64,000 nt of DNA, from the NCBI GenBank assembly GCA_046290435.1, contig JBKAGO010000066.1, positions 186,001-250,000 of the forward strand, read 5' to 3'. Under the pieces are notes generated by a model that was not told the origin of the DNA, ran no database searches, and saw nothing but the letters and a program-made list of their open reading frames with translations. Source of the DNA: CAVQUE01 sp046290435 (GTDB taxonomy: Bacteria > Actinomycetota > Acidimicrobiia > Acidimicrobiales > UBA8592). Positions within the stretch are counted from its first letter, which is position 1, and each line of letters starts with the position of its first letter. Positions 26,157 to 34,405 of this stretch are shown piece by piece. Both the position numbers and the translations under genes were made by a program.

Positions 26157-26803
26157 TTCAGAACCGAGGGCTCGAGTCGGTCGACCACCGTGTCCGCAGC
26201 CGCGAAGTCGTGGCCGACGGTGTTCTCGTTGGGCATGGCCACGCAGCGCACGCCTGCGCCGGTGGCCGCAGCAACGCCATCGATGTTGTCCTCGACGGCG
26301 ATGGCATCGGCGGCGTCCACCCCCATGCGAGCGAGGGCTTCCTGGTAGGCGGCCGGGTGGGGCTTGGGCTCGGTCACGTCGTCGGCGGTGATGATCACGT
26401 CGAAGTCGGCGGCGGACAGCAGCGGGGCCAGCGCCGCGAGCAGGGCGTCGACGTTGGCCCTCGATGTCGTGGTCACGAGCCCCACCGGGTTGCCGACGGC
26501 GCGTGCTGCCGCGATGACGTCGATCACCCCCGGTCGGGACTCCACACCGGAAGCGACCAGCCGCTCCTGGAACAGGCGCGACTTCGTGGCATGGACGGCC
26601 TGTGCGTCGACGTCGACGCCGCGTTCGCGTGCGTACGCTGCGATGCGCTCGATGCCGCCGGCGGTGGCGAGCATCGCCCGGTAGGTGTCGCGATCCCACC
26701 GCCAGTCGAGGCCGTGTTCGCCGAATGCGGCGTTGAAGGCCGAGCGTTGGCGTTCGGAGGTGTCGGCGAGGGTCGAGATCGACCCGATGAGCAGTGCGGG
26801 CAT
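26153..26803 (-). CDS. HAD-superfamily (CbbY-like) protein lacking the catalytic nucleophile
   Basis: A 216-aa HAD-fold protein inside the MAA operon. The motif I region reads ALLIGSISTLADTSERQR where an active phosphatase has a DxD(G)T core, so both catalytic aspartates are replaced (Gly and Ile). Motif II Thr (GLVTTTSRAN), motif III Lys (TEPKPHPAAY) and motif IV (AIAVEDNIDGVAAA) remain. Either it is a non-catalytic or regulatory HAD, or it uses unusual chemistry. The ATG at 26803 has an AGGAGAA site 6 bp upstream. A GTG at 26827 overlapping the previous stop is the alternative. No counterpart is known in the four-enzyme MAA pathway. Confidence 0.82.
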   Translation of the reverse strand: MPALLIGSISTLADTSERQRSAFNAAFGEHGLDWRWDRDTYRAMLATAGGIERIAAYARERGVDVDAQAVHATKSRLFQERLVASGVESRPGVIDVIAAARAVGNPVGLVTTTSRANVDALLAALAPLLSAADFDVIITADDVTEPKPHPAAYQEALARMGVDAADAIAVEDNIDGVAAATGAGVRCVAMPNENTVGHDFAAADTVVDRLEPSVLK

Positions 26804-26823
26804 GGTGGCTTCTCCTGGTTCGG

Positions 26824-28593
26824 TCACGCGGCGTCGACGACGACCGCGGGCGGGGCGGGATGGTCGGCGGCGACCACCGACGGGTCCTCGAGGTCGACAT
26901 CACTGCAGAGGGGTTCGATCCCGATGCCGCCGCGCAAGCCTGCGGTGGCGAGGGACCGGTAGTCGACCAGCGCGGACTCGAGCTCGTCGCGGGTGGGAGC
27001 GCCGAGGTAGCCGACCATGCCGATGCGGCCCCGCGGCACCGGCGCGAGCAACTGCCCGCCGCGCTTTTCGACCATCCGCTCCTGGGATGCCCACAGCAGG
27101 TCGTGGTCGTCGAGCACGTCGTGCCAAAGCGAAAGGCCCAGGCGGGTCAGCAACGCCAGGATCCGGTGGAGATCGCCTTCGGGCAGCAGGCCGGCGCGGT
27201 GGGCCAAGAAGGCGCCGAAGCCCATGCCGATCGAAACGGCATGGCCGTGGAGCAGACCTGCGGCGATCTCGAAGCCTGGCGACCACGTGTGGCCGTAGGC
27301 GTGCGGACGGAGTTGGTGTGTCTCGTAGAGGTTGTCGTACTCGACGCCGACGTAGCTGCGCAGCGCCGCCGCGATGATTCGGTCGGCGGCCGGGCCGACG
27401 TCGGCGATGCCCTCCACCTCGATGGTGCCGAAGCGTGTGGTCACCAGGTCGGGGCCGGCTTCTTCGAGCATCGCGAAGAGTTCGGCGTCGTCGACGATGG
27501 CCATCTTGGCGATCTCGGCGAGGCCGTGGCGTAGCCATCCCTCACGCATGCTGGCGAACAGCGTCCGGTCGGTGATCGACAGGATGGGTGGGTGGTAGGC
27601 GCCGAGCAGGTTCTTGTAGCCGAAGCCGTCGCAGCAGGTGCGCGGCGACGGGCCGGCGTCGATCCCCGCGACCAGCGACGTCGACAGCATCACGTAGGGC
27701 GTGGAGCGGTGGTAGAGCGCACAGGCGAGCCCCGCGGTGTCGGCGAGGACGCCGCCGCCGACGACCAGGACGGGTTCGTGGCGGGCCACGCCGTGCGCCT
27801 TCAGCTCGCCCAGCATGGTCTCGACGGTGCGGATGCCCTTGTCGATCTCCATGCCGCGGTGGACGAGCACGTGGAGCTCGATGCCATGGTGATCGAAGTA
27901 GCCGACGAGGGCATCGCTGTGGTGCTCCATCACGTTGCTGTCGACGAAGGCGACGCAACGACCCAGCGGGGCGTAGAGATCGGCGAGGAGGGGCTCGAAG
28001 GGGTCGAGCACACCGTCGACGACACGCAGCGAGGTGAAGGTCTGTTGGGTCATCACCGCTTCGACGGAGCGAGCATCGGCGCTGGCAACGATGTGGCCGC
28101 CCGATCGTCGGTAGGGCGACGTGGCGGCGATTGCGTGGGGGTCCTCGAGAGCGAGGGCCTCGACCCACTCCCGATGGCCCAGTGCCTCGAGCACCCGACG
28201 CCCGCCGGCTTCGGTCCCGACCAGCCGTCGGGCGAGCGAGTCGAACGCCGCGGGCCCGTCGGCTTCGGGGGCGAGCCCGGCCAGGACGCGCGCCAACAGT
28301 CCGAACGCCGTGGCCGTCGAGGTCGTGAGCGCGCTGCGCAGTCGCCGCAGGTCGCCGAGCAGATGCACCGAGTCGACAGCGAGCAGGGCGTCGGCGACCG
28401 CTTCGTCATCGATGTCGACGCTGGTGACCTCGATCAGGACCTGTTCGAACACCGTCGAAGAGAGCAATGCATCGACGGCTCCGTCGAGATCGTCGAGGAG
28501 CGCCGAGCTCGGCTCGAACCGCTCGGCCAGGTCGACGAGGCGGGCGACGACCGTCGTTGGGGCAGCAATTGGGCGCGACGAAGCAGCGGTCAC
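26824..28593 (-). CDS. Atypical sugar-phosphate cyclase with extra N-terminal domain (MysA role inferred)
   Basis: A 589-aa protein; single-domain relatives have about 400. Residues from about 180 onward form a dehydroquinate-synthase-fold cyclase: EPVLVVGGGVLADTAG (NAD loop), KNLLGAYHPP, and the later AYGHTWSP with metal-binding His. In the MAA pathway this position makes desmethyl-4-deoxygadusol from sedoheptulose 7-phosphate. The active-site loop reads DAGPSPRTCCDGFGYKN, not the DASVAIKVAVN type I recall for cyanobacterial MysA, so the usual Lys is Arg. It may instead be an EEVS/EVS-type cyclase. The helical N-terminal 170 residues are unrecognised. GTG start with GGAG 6 bp upstream. Confidence 0.87.
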   Translation of the reverse strand: MTAASSRPIAAPTTVVARLVDLAERFEPSSALLDDLDGAVDALLSSTVFEQVLIEVTSVDIDDEAVADALLAVDSVHLLGDLRRLRSALTTSTATAFGLLARVLAGLAPEADGPAAFDSLARRLVGTEAGGRRVLEALGHREWVEALALEDPHAIAATSPYRRSGGHIVASADARSVEAVMTQQTFTSLRVVDGVLDPFEPLLADLYAPLGRCVAFVDSNVMEHHSDALVGYFDHHGIELHVLVHRGMEIDKGIRTVETMLGELKAHGVARHEPVLVVGGGVLADTAGLACALYHRSTPYVMLSTSLVAGIDAGPSPRTCCDGFGYKNLLGAYHPPILSITDRTLFASMREGWLRHGLAEIAKMAIVDDAELFAMLEEAGPDLVTTRFGTIEVEGIADVGPAADRIIAAALRSYVGVEYDNLYETHQLRPHAYGHTWSPGFEIAAGLLHGHAVSIGMGFGAFLAHRAGLLPEGDLHRILALLTRLGLSLWHDVLDDHDLLWASQERMVEKRGGQLLAPVPRGRIGMVGYLGAPTRDELESALVDYRSLATAGLRGGIGIEPLCSDVDLEDPSVVAADHPAPPAVVVDAA

Positions 28594-28648
28594 TGGGGAC
28601 TCCGAAGGTGACGGCGGACGGGGGGCTGGTCCGGAACTCGACGTGCGC

Positions 28649-28678
28649 AACGTATTGGCCGTGAGCGCAGAGGCCCAA
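28649..28678 (-). promoter_or_regulatory. Candidate promoter of the MAA operon
   Basis: On the minus strand, TTGGGC (28673-28678) and TACGTT (28649-28654) are 18 bp apart, about 55 bp before the GTG of the cyclase gene. The -35 match is weak. It lies in the only spacer upstream of the five-gene operon. Confidence 0.3.
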
Positions 28679-28750
28679 GCCCATTGGCGCATATTCGATG
28701 AACCTGCGACGCCTTCGACGTGCGTCCTCGTGGAAGCCGTGGCTTCGTGG

Positions 28751-29994
28751 TCAGCCGGTGAGCGGTAGTTCCTGGCGCCGGACTCGAGCCGACAGTTGCT
28801 GGCGAATCGTGACCGGTTGCTCCGCGTCGCGTTCGCCCCAGTCGTAGACCTCGACGGTTCCCGACAGTGCGTCGTGGATCGTCCGGCGCTCCCGCCCCAG
28901 AACCGTCCCGACGAGCAGCGGAGGGAACAGGACGGACACCGGGAGCACGAGCGCGCGCACGAACGCCCGGCGGCTGTTGGCGACGTCGCCGTCGCGGCGC
29001 ACCACGGCGAGGCCGAGAACGGCCATGAACAGTGTCCGGCCGAACAGCGCAACGGGAACCCAGAAGTAGCCGACGAATGCCGCCACGACGACCACGACAC
29101 CGACCAATCGAGCAATGCCCGATGGCGTGTCCGCGCCGAAGACCAGTCCCAGGAAGAAGAACGCGACCCACCCGAGTGCGGCCTGCAGGCCGACTGCGGC
29201 GAACACGTCGCCGGCGAGCGCCAGGAGCCGCGTCACGGGTCCGGCGTAGTGGCCGCTCACGTCGCGGCGCTGCAGCTCGTTCCCGTCGAGGGCTCCGGTC
29301 GGGGTCGCCTGCACGCGGTCGGCGAGCAGGCCCGGGGCGTCGGGACGGGCGTCGGGCTCTCGCCGGACCAGCCTGTCGACGAGCGAGTCGACTGTCGCAT
29401 CGGCTCGGACGAGCTGGCGACGCACGAGGTCCAGCCCGGTGACAGCGACGTCCTGGGTGGCCCCGGCCGTGATCTTGGCGAGGTCGAGGCGGTTGGCGAT
29501 GGCGTTGACGTCGAGGCGTTCGATGAGGGCGTCGAGGTCGAGGCGGTTGGCGATGGCGTCGATGTCGAGTCGTTCGATGAGGGCGTCGAGGTCGAGGCGG
29601 TGGCGATGGCGTCGATGTCGAGTCGTCGATGAGGCGTCGAGGTCGAGCGGTGGCGATGGCGTCGATGTCGAGTCGTCGATGAGGCGTCGAGGTCGAAGCG
29701 TGGTGGCGATGGCGTCGATGTCGAGTCGTCGATGAGGGCGTCAGGTCGAGCGGTTGGCGATGGCGTTGACGTCGAGTCGTCGATCAGGGCGTCGAGGTCG
29801 AGGCGGTTGGCGATGGCGTTGACGTCGAGGCGTTCGACGAGGACATCGAGATCCAGCTCGCCGGCGATGACGTTGACGTCGATCGCGTCGACGAGGTCAT
29901 TGGCGTCGATCTGGCGCATGACCGTCGGTGCCACGACACCGACAGCGCGCCCGATCAGTCCTCGTCGATGCGGTGTGCTCCGCGGATCCGCCAC
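28751..29994 (-). pseudogene. RDD-family membrane protein with tandem-repeat N-terminus, frame broken in the repeat
   Basis: The C-terminal 225 codons (28751-29425) are intact and encode an RDD-domain protein with four hydrophobic segments (ALGWVAFFFLGLVFGADTP, LVGVVVVVAAFVGYFW and others). Upstream, the frame continues through VNAIANRLDLAKITAGATQD into 18-residue repeats of the type RLDLDALIERLDVNAIAN. From a GTG at 29994 the N-terminus reads VADPRSTPHRRGLIGRAVGVVAPTVMRQIDAND. Repeat copies 2-6 lack 10 bp in total. Adding those back makes the whole gene exactly 418 codons, so the gene is probably intact in the organism. A transport or anchoring role is a guess. Confidence 0.7.
29495..29916. 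repeat. 54-bp tandem repeat, eight copies, within the RDD gene
   Basis: Unit starts GGCGATGGCGTTGACGTCGA. Copies begin at 29495, 29549, 29602, 29652, 29705, 29756, 29809 and 29863. Copies 1, 7 and 8 are 54 bp; copies 2-6 are 53, 50, 53, 51 and 53 bp. On the minus strand each full copy encodes 18 residues alternating Leu-Asp-(Leu/Val/Ile)-(Asp/Asn) steps. Confidence 0.9.
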
Positions 29995-30133
29995 GGTCGA
30001 CAACGTAGTGGGCCCCGGGGTGAGCCGCCCCGGATCGAGTACGCCTCGTGAGCGCGCCGTGCGAGCACGGCTCCGGGCCTCGACCACCCGAGCGAACGTG
30101 CCCGGTCAGGCCACCAACTCGCTGCGGGAGCGG

Positions 30134-30370
30134 TCAATCGAGTTCGACCCGGTACAGACACAGGTGACAGGTGGACCCTTCCTCTTCGATGTAGGGCACT
30201 ACCTCGACCGACACCTCGCTCCAGCGACCGTCATCGGTCAGCGCCTGCAGGGCAGAGGGGTAGTCGTCACGCTGCCACGCCTCGTCGCGGACCGAGAAAC
30301 AGAGGTAGCCGCCGGGGCGCGTGACCCTGACCAGCCCACCGAGAGCGGACGGCCCGACGTGGCCGAGGGT
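30134..30370 (-). pseudogene. C-terminal remnant of a class I methyltransferase
   Basis: Translation of 30370-30134 gives 78 residues with clear methyltransferase C-terminal character: TLGHVGPSALGGLVRVTRPG, GYLCFSVRDEAW, then YIEEEGSTCHLCLYRVELD and a stop. It starts right after an in-frame TAA with no start codon or SAM-binding half, so it is 5'-truncated. The break coincides with a repeat (30365-30394) that recurs near the tRNA at the other end of the accessory region. From 29995 to 30133 I see nothing else. Confidence 0.7.
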
Positions 30371-30394
30371 TTAGGCCAGCTTTTCAAACCCCGC
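30365..30394. repeat. Flanking direct repeat, copy a
   Basis: TTAGGCCAGCTTTTCAAACC followed by CCGC. It is similar to ATAGGACAGCTTTCCAACCC + CGC at 36971-36993 (copy c) and to copy b at 36041-36064. The stop codon of the small gene at 30384 lies within it. Confidence 0.5.
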
Positions 30395-30761
30395 CGGCGG
30401 ACGTTGCGTTGCCGGACGTGAGATTCGTGGGTGATGCCGGTGCGTCGACCGACGGTGCCGATGTGACGGCGTCGAGGCCGGCCGCTTCGGAGAGAATCGA
30501 CGCGAGTCCCGCAGCGCGTTCGTAGACAGCTGCGAAGTACGGCGCGGCGATGACGCCGTTGAGGGGAGCGGGACCCAGCGAGTGGAGCATCGCCATCGGA
30601 TCGGAGACCTCGGTCGTGAACGACTCGGGCGTCGGCAATGCCGTGCTCTCGCCCCAGAACGAGACTGGATCGTGCTGAGGCTTCTTCGGCTGCTTCTTTC
30701 CGGTCGTCTTCCGGCGCTTCTGGCTGCGGTTGTGGCTCTGTGCCTTCTTGCGCTGGCTCAT
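30384..30761 (-). CDS. Small basic/helical protein coupled to SNF2 helicase
   Basis: A 125-aa protein with a very basic N-terminus (MSQRKKAQSHNRSQKRRKTT, then GKKQPKKPQ) and an Ala/Ser-rich helical C-terminal half. No family recognised. Its ATG at 30761 overlaps the stop of the SNF2 gene by 4 bp, so the two are translationally coupled and probably function together. The basic tail suggests nucleic-acid contact, which is inference. The last codons fall in the repeat that marks the island boundary. Confidence 0.7.
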   Translation of the reverse strand: MSQRKKAQSHNRSQKRRKTTGKKQPKKPQHDPVSFWGESTALPTPESFTTEVSDPMAMLHSLGPAPLNGVIAAPYFAAVYERAAGLASILSEAAGLDAVTSAPSVDAPASPTNLTSGNATSAGGV

Positions 30762-33700
30762 GATGCGAGATCGTCGTCGGAGTCGCGGGTGAGGAGCAGG
30801 TCGGCGTCGATGCCGAGCGCTTGTTGCAGTTGATCGGCATCGAGGTCGCCGATCGAACTGGACTTCGGCAGTACCAGGTTGGCGATCTGTCTCTTGCCGG
30901 CGACGATCTGCTCCACGCGTTCGTCGACGGTTCCCGGACACACCAGCCGGTGGGCGATGACGGTCTTGGTCTGCCCGATTCGCCAGGCCCGGTCTCGTGC
31001 CTGATCTTCGACCGCCGGGTTCCACCACCGGTCGTAGAGCACGACGTGGTTCGCTGCGGTCAGGTTGAGGCCGGTTCCGCCGGCCTTCAAGGACAGAACG
31101 AGCGCCCCTGAACCACGTTCGTTCTGAAACCGCTCGATCATGCGGTCGCGCGCCCCACGCGCGAGCCCGCCGTGGTAGCACTCGATGGTCTGGCCGGTGT
31201 GGGTGGTGAGGAACTCGGCGAGTCGCTCGCCCCACGACGCGAAGTGCGTGAAGACCAGCATCTTCTCGTCAGCGGCGAACACCGACTCGATGAGCTCGGT
31301 GAGCCGGTTGAGCTTGCCGGAGCGGCCCTCGAGTGGGCGATCGTCGGCTCGATAGTTGACCGGATGGTTGCAGATCTGCTTGAGGGCGGTGATCGCAGCG
31401 AGAACAGCGCCCTTGCGCTGCGCAGACCCCGGCTCGGCGTCGCTCGTCTCGGCGACGAGGGTGTCGAGGACGGCTTGATAGAGCCCGATCTGTTCGGAAG
31501 TCATCGTGCAGTGGTCGAGTTGGTCGATTCTGTCGGGAAGCTCGGCTGCGATTTCGGGCTCGGCCTTGGTTCGCCGGTAGACGAGGACACCGTTGAGGGC
31601 CTTCAACGCGTCTTCGCCGGCGCCCTTGGGGGTGACAGACCCACCGGTGCCCGAATCGTCTGGTGTCAGGTTGGCGACGAAGGATGCTCGGTCGCCGACC
31701 AGACCCGGGTTCGCCCAGTCCAGAATCGACCAGAGGTCGCCCAGGCCGTTCTCGATAGGGGTGCCGGTGAGCGCGATTCGGGAGTGGGCGCGGAGCCGTC
31801 GCAACTGTTGTGAGACGTCGGCAGTCGGGTTCTTGATCGTTTGCGCTTCGTCGATGACGATCCTCGACCACTCGACCTCGGCCAGTTGGTCGATGTCGCG
31901 GACTGCGGTGCCGTATGTGGTGATGATCAGGTCGTGTTCGGCGATGATCGCCAGCAGGTCGTCGCCCTCGGCGCGAGAAGCCCCGTGGTGCAGGTGTACC
32001 CGAAGGGTCGGGGCGAAGATCTGGGCCTCGGCCGCCCAGTTGCCGACGACCGCGGGAGGAGCGATCACCAGGCCGGTGCCCGTGTCGGTCGAGGCTGCGA
32101 ACGCCGCGAGCGTGGTCGGTGTCTTGCCGAGGCCCATGTCGAGTGCGAGGCAGCCGCCGAGGCCTGCGTCATGGAGGAAGCCGAGCCATGCGAGCGCGTC
32201 GGCCTGATACGAGCGCAGTGTCCCGGCGAAACCAGTTGGTGTGGCTTCGGGCTGGTCGGGCAGTGCCTCGATGCTCTGAAACAGGTTGGATGCCCAGCTG
32301 TCGCCTGCGAGGCTGACGCCGGCGGCCAACGGACTGCCGGTCAGCCCGAGTGCCTCTCGCAACATGTCGGCGCCGGTCATCGTGGTCCGATCCGCTCGCT
32401 CGGCGAGCGCGGCGGCCGCCGCGTCGAGGTCGACCTGGTCGATCTCGACCCATTGGCCATGGGAGCGGACCATGGGCTTCGCCTCGGCAGCGAGACGAGC
32501 GATGTCGTCCGCGCTGAGCTCGACGTCGTCGAAGACCACCGACCACCGCACGTTCGCGAGCTGCTGGGCGCCGACCATCGATTTGCCACTGTCGATCGCC
32601 GTGAGCCGGAGTCCGGCCGTGGCCTTCTTCGGCGAGAGTTTCGGGACTCTCATGTCGAAGCCGGCGAGACCGAGACTGTGGCCGTCGTCGCTCATGAGGC
32701 GCCAGGCCTCGCTCTGGGAGAGAACCACCTGGCCACGGCGACGGCCTCCGCCCCGGAACAGCGCCGGGAACAGGCGCTCGAGTCGGCTGGCATGCTCGGC
32801 CACGAGGCGGCTGCGGGACTTCGATTGTGACGCCTCGGCGAGCTCGAGCGGTTCGACGCCGCTGCCGTCGGCCACCGGGACGAGCACCTGCGCGAACCAG
32901 CCGTTCGTGTCGTCGGGTGGATCGAGTTGCACGATGAGTCGGATCGGGTCCTTGGCCTCGACCGGCCTGGCCCAGGCGTTGAGTCGCGACGACAGATCCG
33001 AGGCGAGCGATTCGGGCGCGGCGAATTCCGTGCCATCGAGGTTCGCCAGGACCGCTTCGGCCAGGTCGTTCTTGCCCCGGATGCTCGGCGGCGCCGCCGG
33101 GGCGGGCACCATCGCCGCTGCCGTCGCGACCATCGTGTGCACGAGGTCGCTCAGAACGGCGTTCGTGAACGCGGTCGCGTCGCGTTCGGGCTGGCCGACC
33201 ATCACCGTGCCGGGGACACAGCCGGCCAAGGCCTCGATGGCCTGGGTGTCGAGCATCGCCGGGGCCCAGCGCACTCGGTACCGGGCGGCGGTCGGTTGAG
33301 CTCCCTGCCGGCCGCGGACCCGCGACAACTTGGGTACGAATCGTCCGTGGGCGAGGTGTTCGATTGCGCGGGTGGCGACGAGGCCCATCCATCGAACGCT
33401 CGGGCCGCTCGAGGGCCCTGATCGATCGACGGTCAAGCCGGCCAGCCAGCCGATGGTCGTGGACAGCTCGGCGGTGAGACTGTCGGTCTTCCCGCTGCCG
33501 GGCACGGTGAGCCTCTGGCCCGGCGTCCAGTCGATCGATCCCGCGCCGGCGTCGCTCAGGAGTTGCCGCAGTTGTTCGTGACCGGCCGCATCGGCATCGT
33601 GTCCGCCGGCCCATGCGATGAGACGGCCGTCGCTCCAGGAGAGCTGGAGTCGTGTCGTCCTGGTGCCCTCGGGCTCCGGTGCCTCTTCCTTCTTCTCGGG

Positions 33701-34084
33701 TGTCTGCGGCTTCTCGGGAGTCCGCGGGCGTGGAAGCGGCTGGAGTTGGTCCTCGGTTGGTGGTCCGTCGAACCTGGTGATCGCATCGTCGATCCGGAAG
33801 CACTCTTCGTCGAGATCGTCGAGGATGTTGGCGCGGCCCGGCCCGTCGACGTCGCGGCGAGCTCGTTCGAGCGCTGCTTCGGCGGCGTCGAGCAGGCGCC
33901 AGAGGCTCTCGACCCCGAACGATCGGTCGGAGTCGAGCAGCGCGAGCTGCTCTTCGGTTGCCAGCCCGTCGACGAATGCCTGGGCCGCAGCCTTGAAGGC
34001 GTCCTCGCGCTGATGTTGTTGCGTCGTTGTGACGGCCGTACTCCCGGTTCGATGGTCGAGTCGGCGCGTGCCCAGCCGCGGCAC
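30758..34084 (-). CDS. SNF2-family DEAD/DEAH helicase (DUF3670-type)
   Basis: About 1108 aa. The SF2 helicase core occupies the C-terminal half: LDMGLGKTPTTLAAFA (motif I), IVIDEAQTIKNP (DEAQ box), ALTGTPIENGLGDLWSI (motif III region), LVFTHFASWGERL, and motifs V-VI in LSLKAGGTGLNL and QARDRAWRIGQTKTV. The N-terminal half (LQLSWSDGRLIAWAGG, and a region around SEAWRLMSDDG) fits the associated DUF3670 part of bacterial SNF2 proteins. It is an ATP-driven DNA translocase; such genes sit in defence islands and in chromosomes alike. The start is uncertain (GTG 34084 or ATG 34129), as no clear ribosome site is seen. Confidence 0.85.
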   Translation of the reverse strand: MPRLGTRRLDHRTGSTAVTTTQQHQREDAFKAAAQAFVDGLATEEQLALLDSDRSFGVESLWRLLDAAEAALERARRDVDGPGRANILDDLDEECFRIDDAITRFDGPPTEDQLQPLPRPRTPEKPQTPEKKEEAPEPEGTRTTRLQLSWSDGRLIAWAGGHDADAAGHEQLRQLLSDAGAGSIDWTPGQRLTVPGSGKTDSLTAELSTTIGWLAGLTVDRSGPSSGPSVRWMGLVATRAIEHLAHGRFVPKLSRVRGRQGAQPTAARYRVRWAPAMLDTQAIEALAGCVPGTVMVGQPERDATAFTNAVLSDLVHTMVATAAAMVPAPAAPPSIRGKNDLAEAVLANLDGTEFAAPESLASDLSSRLNAWARPVEAKDPIRLIVQLDPPDDTNGWFAQVLVPVADGSGVEPLELAEASQSKSRSRLVAEHASRLERLFPALFRGGGRRRGQVVLSQSEAWRLMSDDGHSLGLAGFDMRVPKLSPKKATAGLRLTAIDSGKSMVGAQQLANVRWSVVFDDVELSADDIARLAAEAKPMVRSHGQWVEIDQVDLDAAAAALAERADRTTMTGADMLREALGLTGSPLAAGVSLAGDSWASNLFQSIEALPDQPEATPTGFAGTLRSYQADALAWLGFLHDAGLGGCLALDMGLGKTPTTLAAFAASTDTGTGLVIAPPAVVGNWAAEAQIFAPTLRVHLHHGASRAEGDDLLAIIAEHDLIITTYGTAVRDIDQLAEVEWSRIVIDEAQTIKNPTADVSQQLRRLRAHSRIALTGTPIENGLGDLWSILDWANPGLVGDRASFVANLTPDDSGTGGSVTPKGAGEDALKALNGVLVYRRTKAEPEIAAELPDRIDQLDHCTMTSEQIGLYQAVLDTLVAETSDAEPGSAQRKGAVLAAITALKQICNHPVNYRADDRPLEGRSGKLNRLTELIESVFAADEKMLVFTHFASWGERLAEFLTTHTGQTIECYHGGLARGARDRMIERFQNERGSGALVLSLKAGGTGLNLTAANHVVLYDRWWNPAVEDQARDRAWRIGQTKTVIAHRLVCPGTVDERVEQIVAGKRQIANLVLPKSSSIGDLDADQLQQALGIDADLLLTRDSDDDLAS

Positions 34085-34405
34085 ACATTGCGCAGGCTGG
34101 TGCCTCGGTTGCGGCGATGTGGCGGGCATGCCGACCGGCGGCGCAGTCCGACGGGCTCGACGGACGGATCGCTCCGGGTGACAAAGATATCCGGGTGCGT
34201 CGCATTGCCACCAGCAGGCCGCGCAATGAGCGGAATCCGCTCGAGGCCGACGCGGAAGCGGCCCGCTGTCGACGGAGTGAGGAGCAGATCTCGAGGCCGC
34301 GGCTCGCAGAGCCTCGAACACGGAGGACAACGCCACGGTCGTCCGATGGATGTCAGCTTTCGAATCCTCGTGGACTGCTCGGCGATGGGTGAGCGTGCGG
34401 CGCGG

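Noticed and set aside
26824..28593. Ordinary 3-dehydroquinate synthase (aroB)
   Set aside because: The active-site loop is not the DSSVGGKTAVN type, the protein is much longer, and no shikimate genes are nearby; the neighbours are MAA genes.
28796..29632. Plus-strand protein of repeated VDVEAFDEGVEVEAV text
   Set aside because: It is the complement of the RDD gene repeat. The RDD membrane domain on the minus strand fixes the true direction.
29495..29916. CRISPR array
   Set aside because: The 54-bp units are directly adjacent with no unique spacers, and they translate as a protein repeat. No cas genes.
34087..34405. Possible extra gene between SNF2 and hepT
   Set aside because: Open frames here are Arg-rich in every direction without a ribosome site or motif; treated as a spacer.
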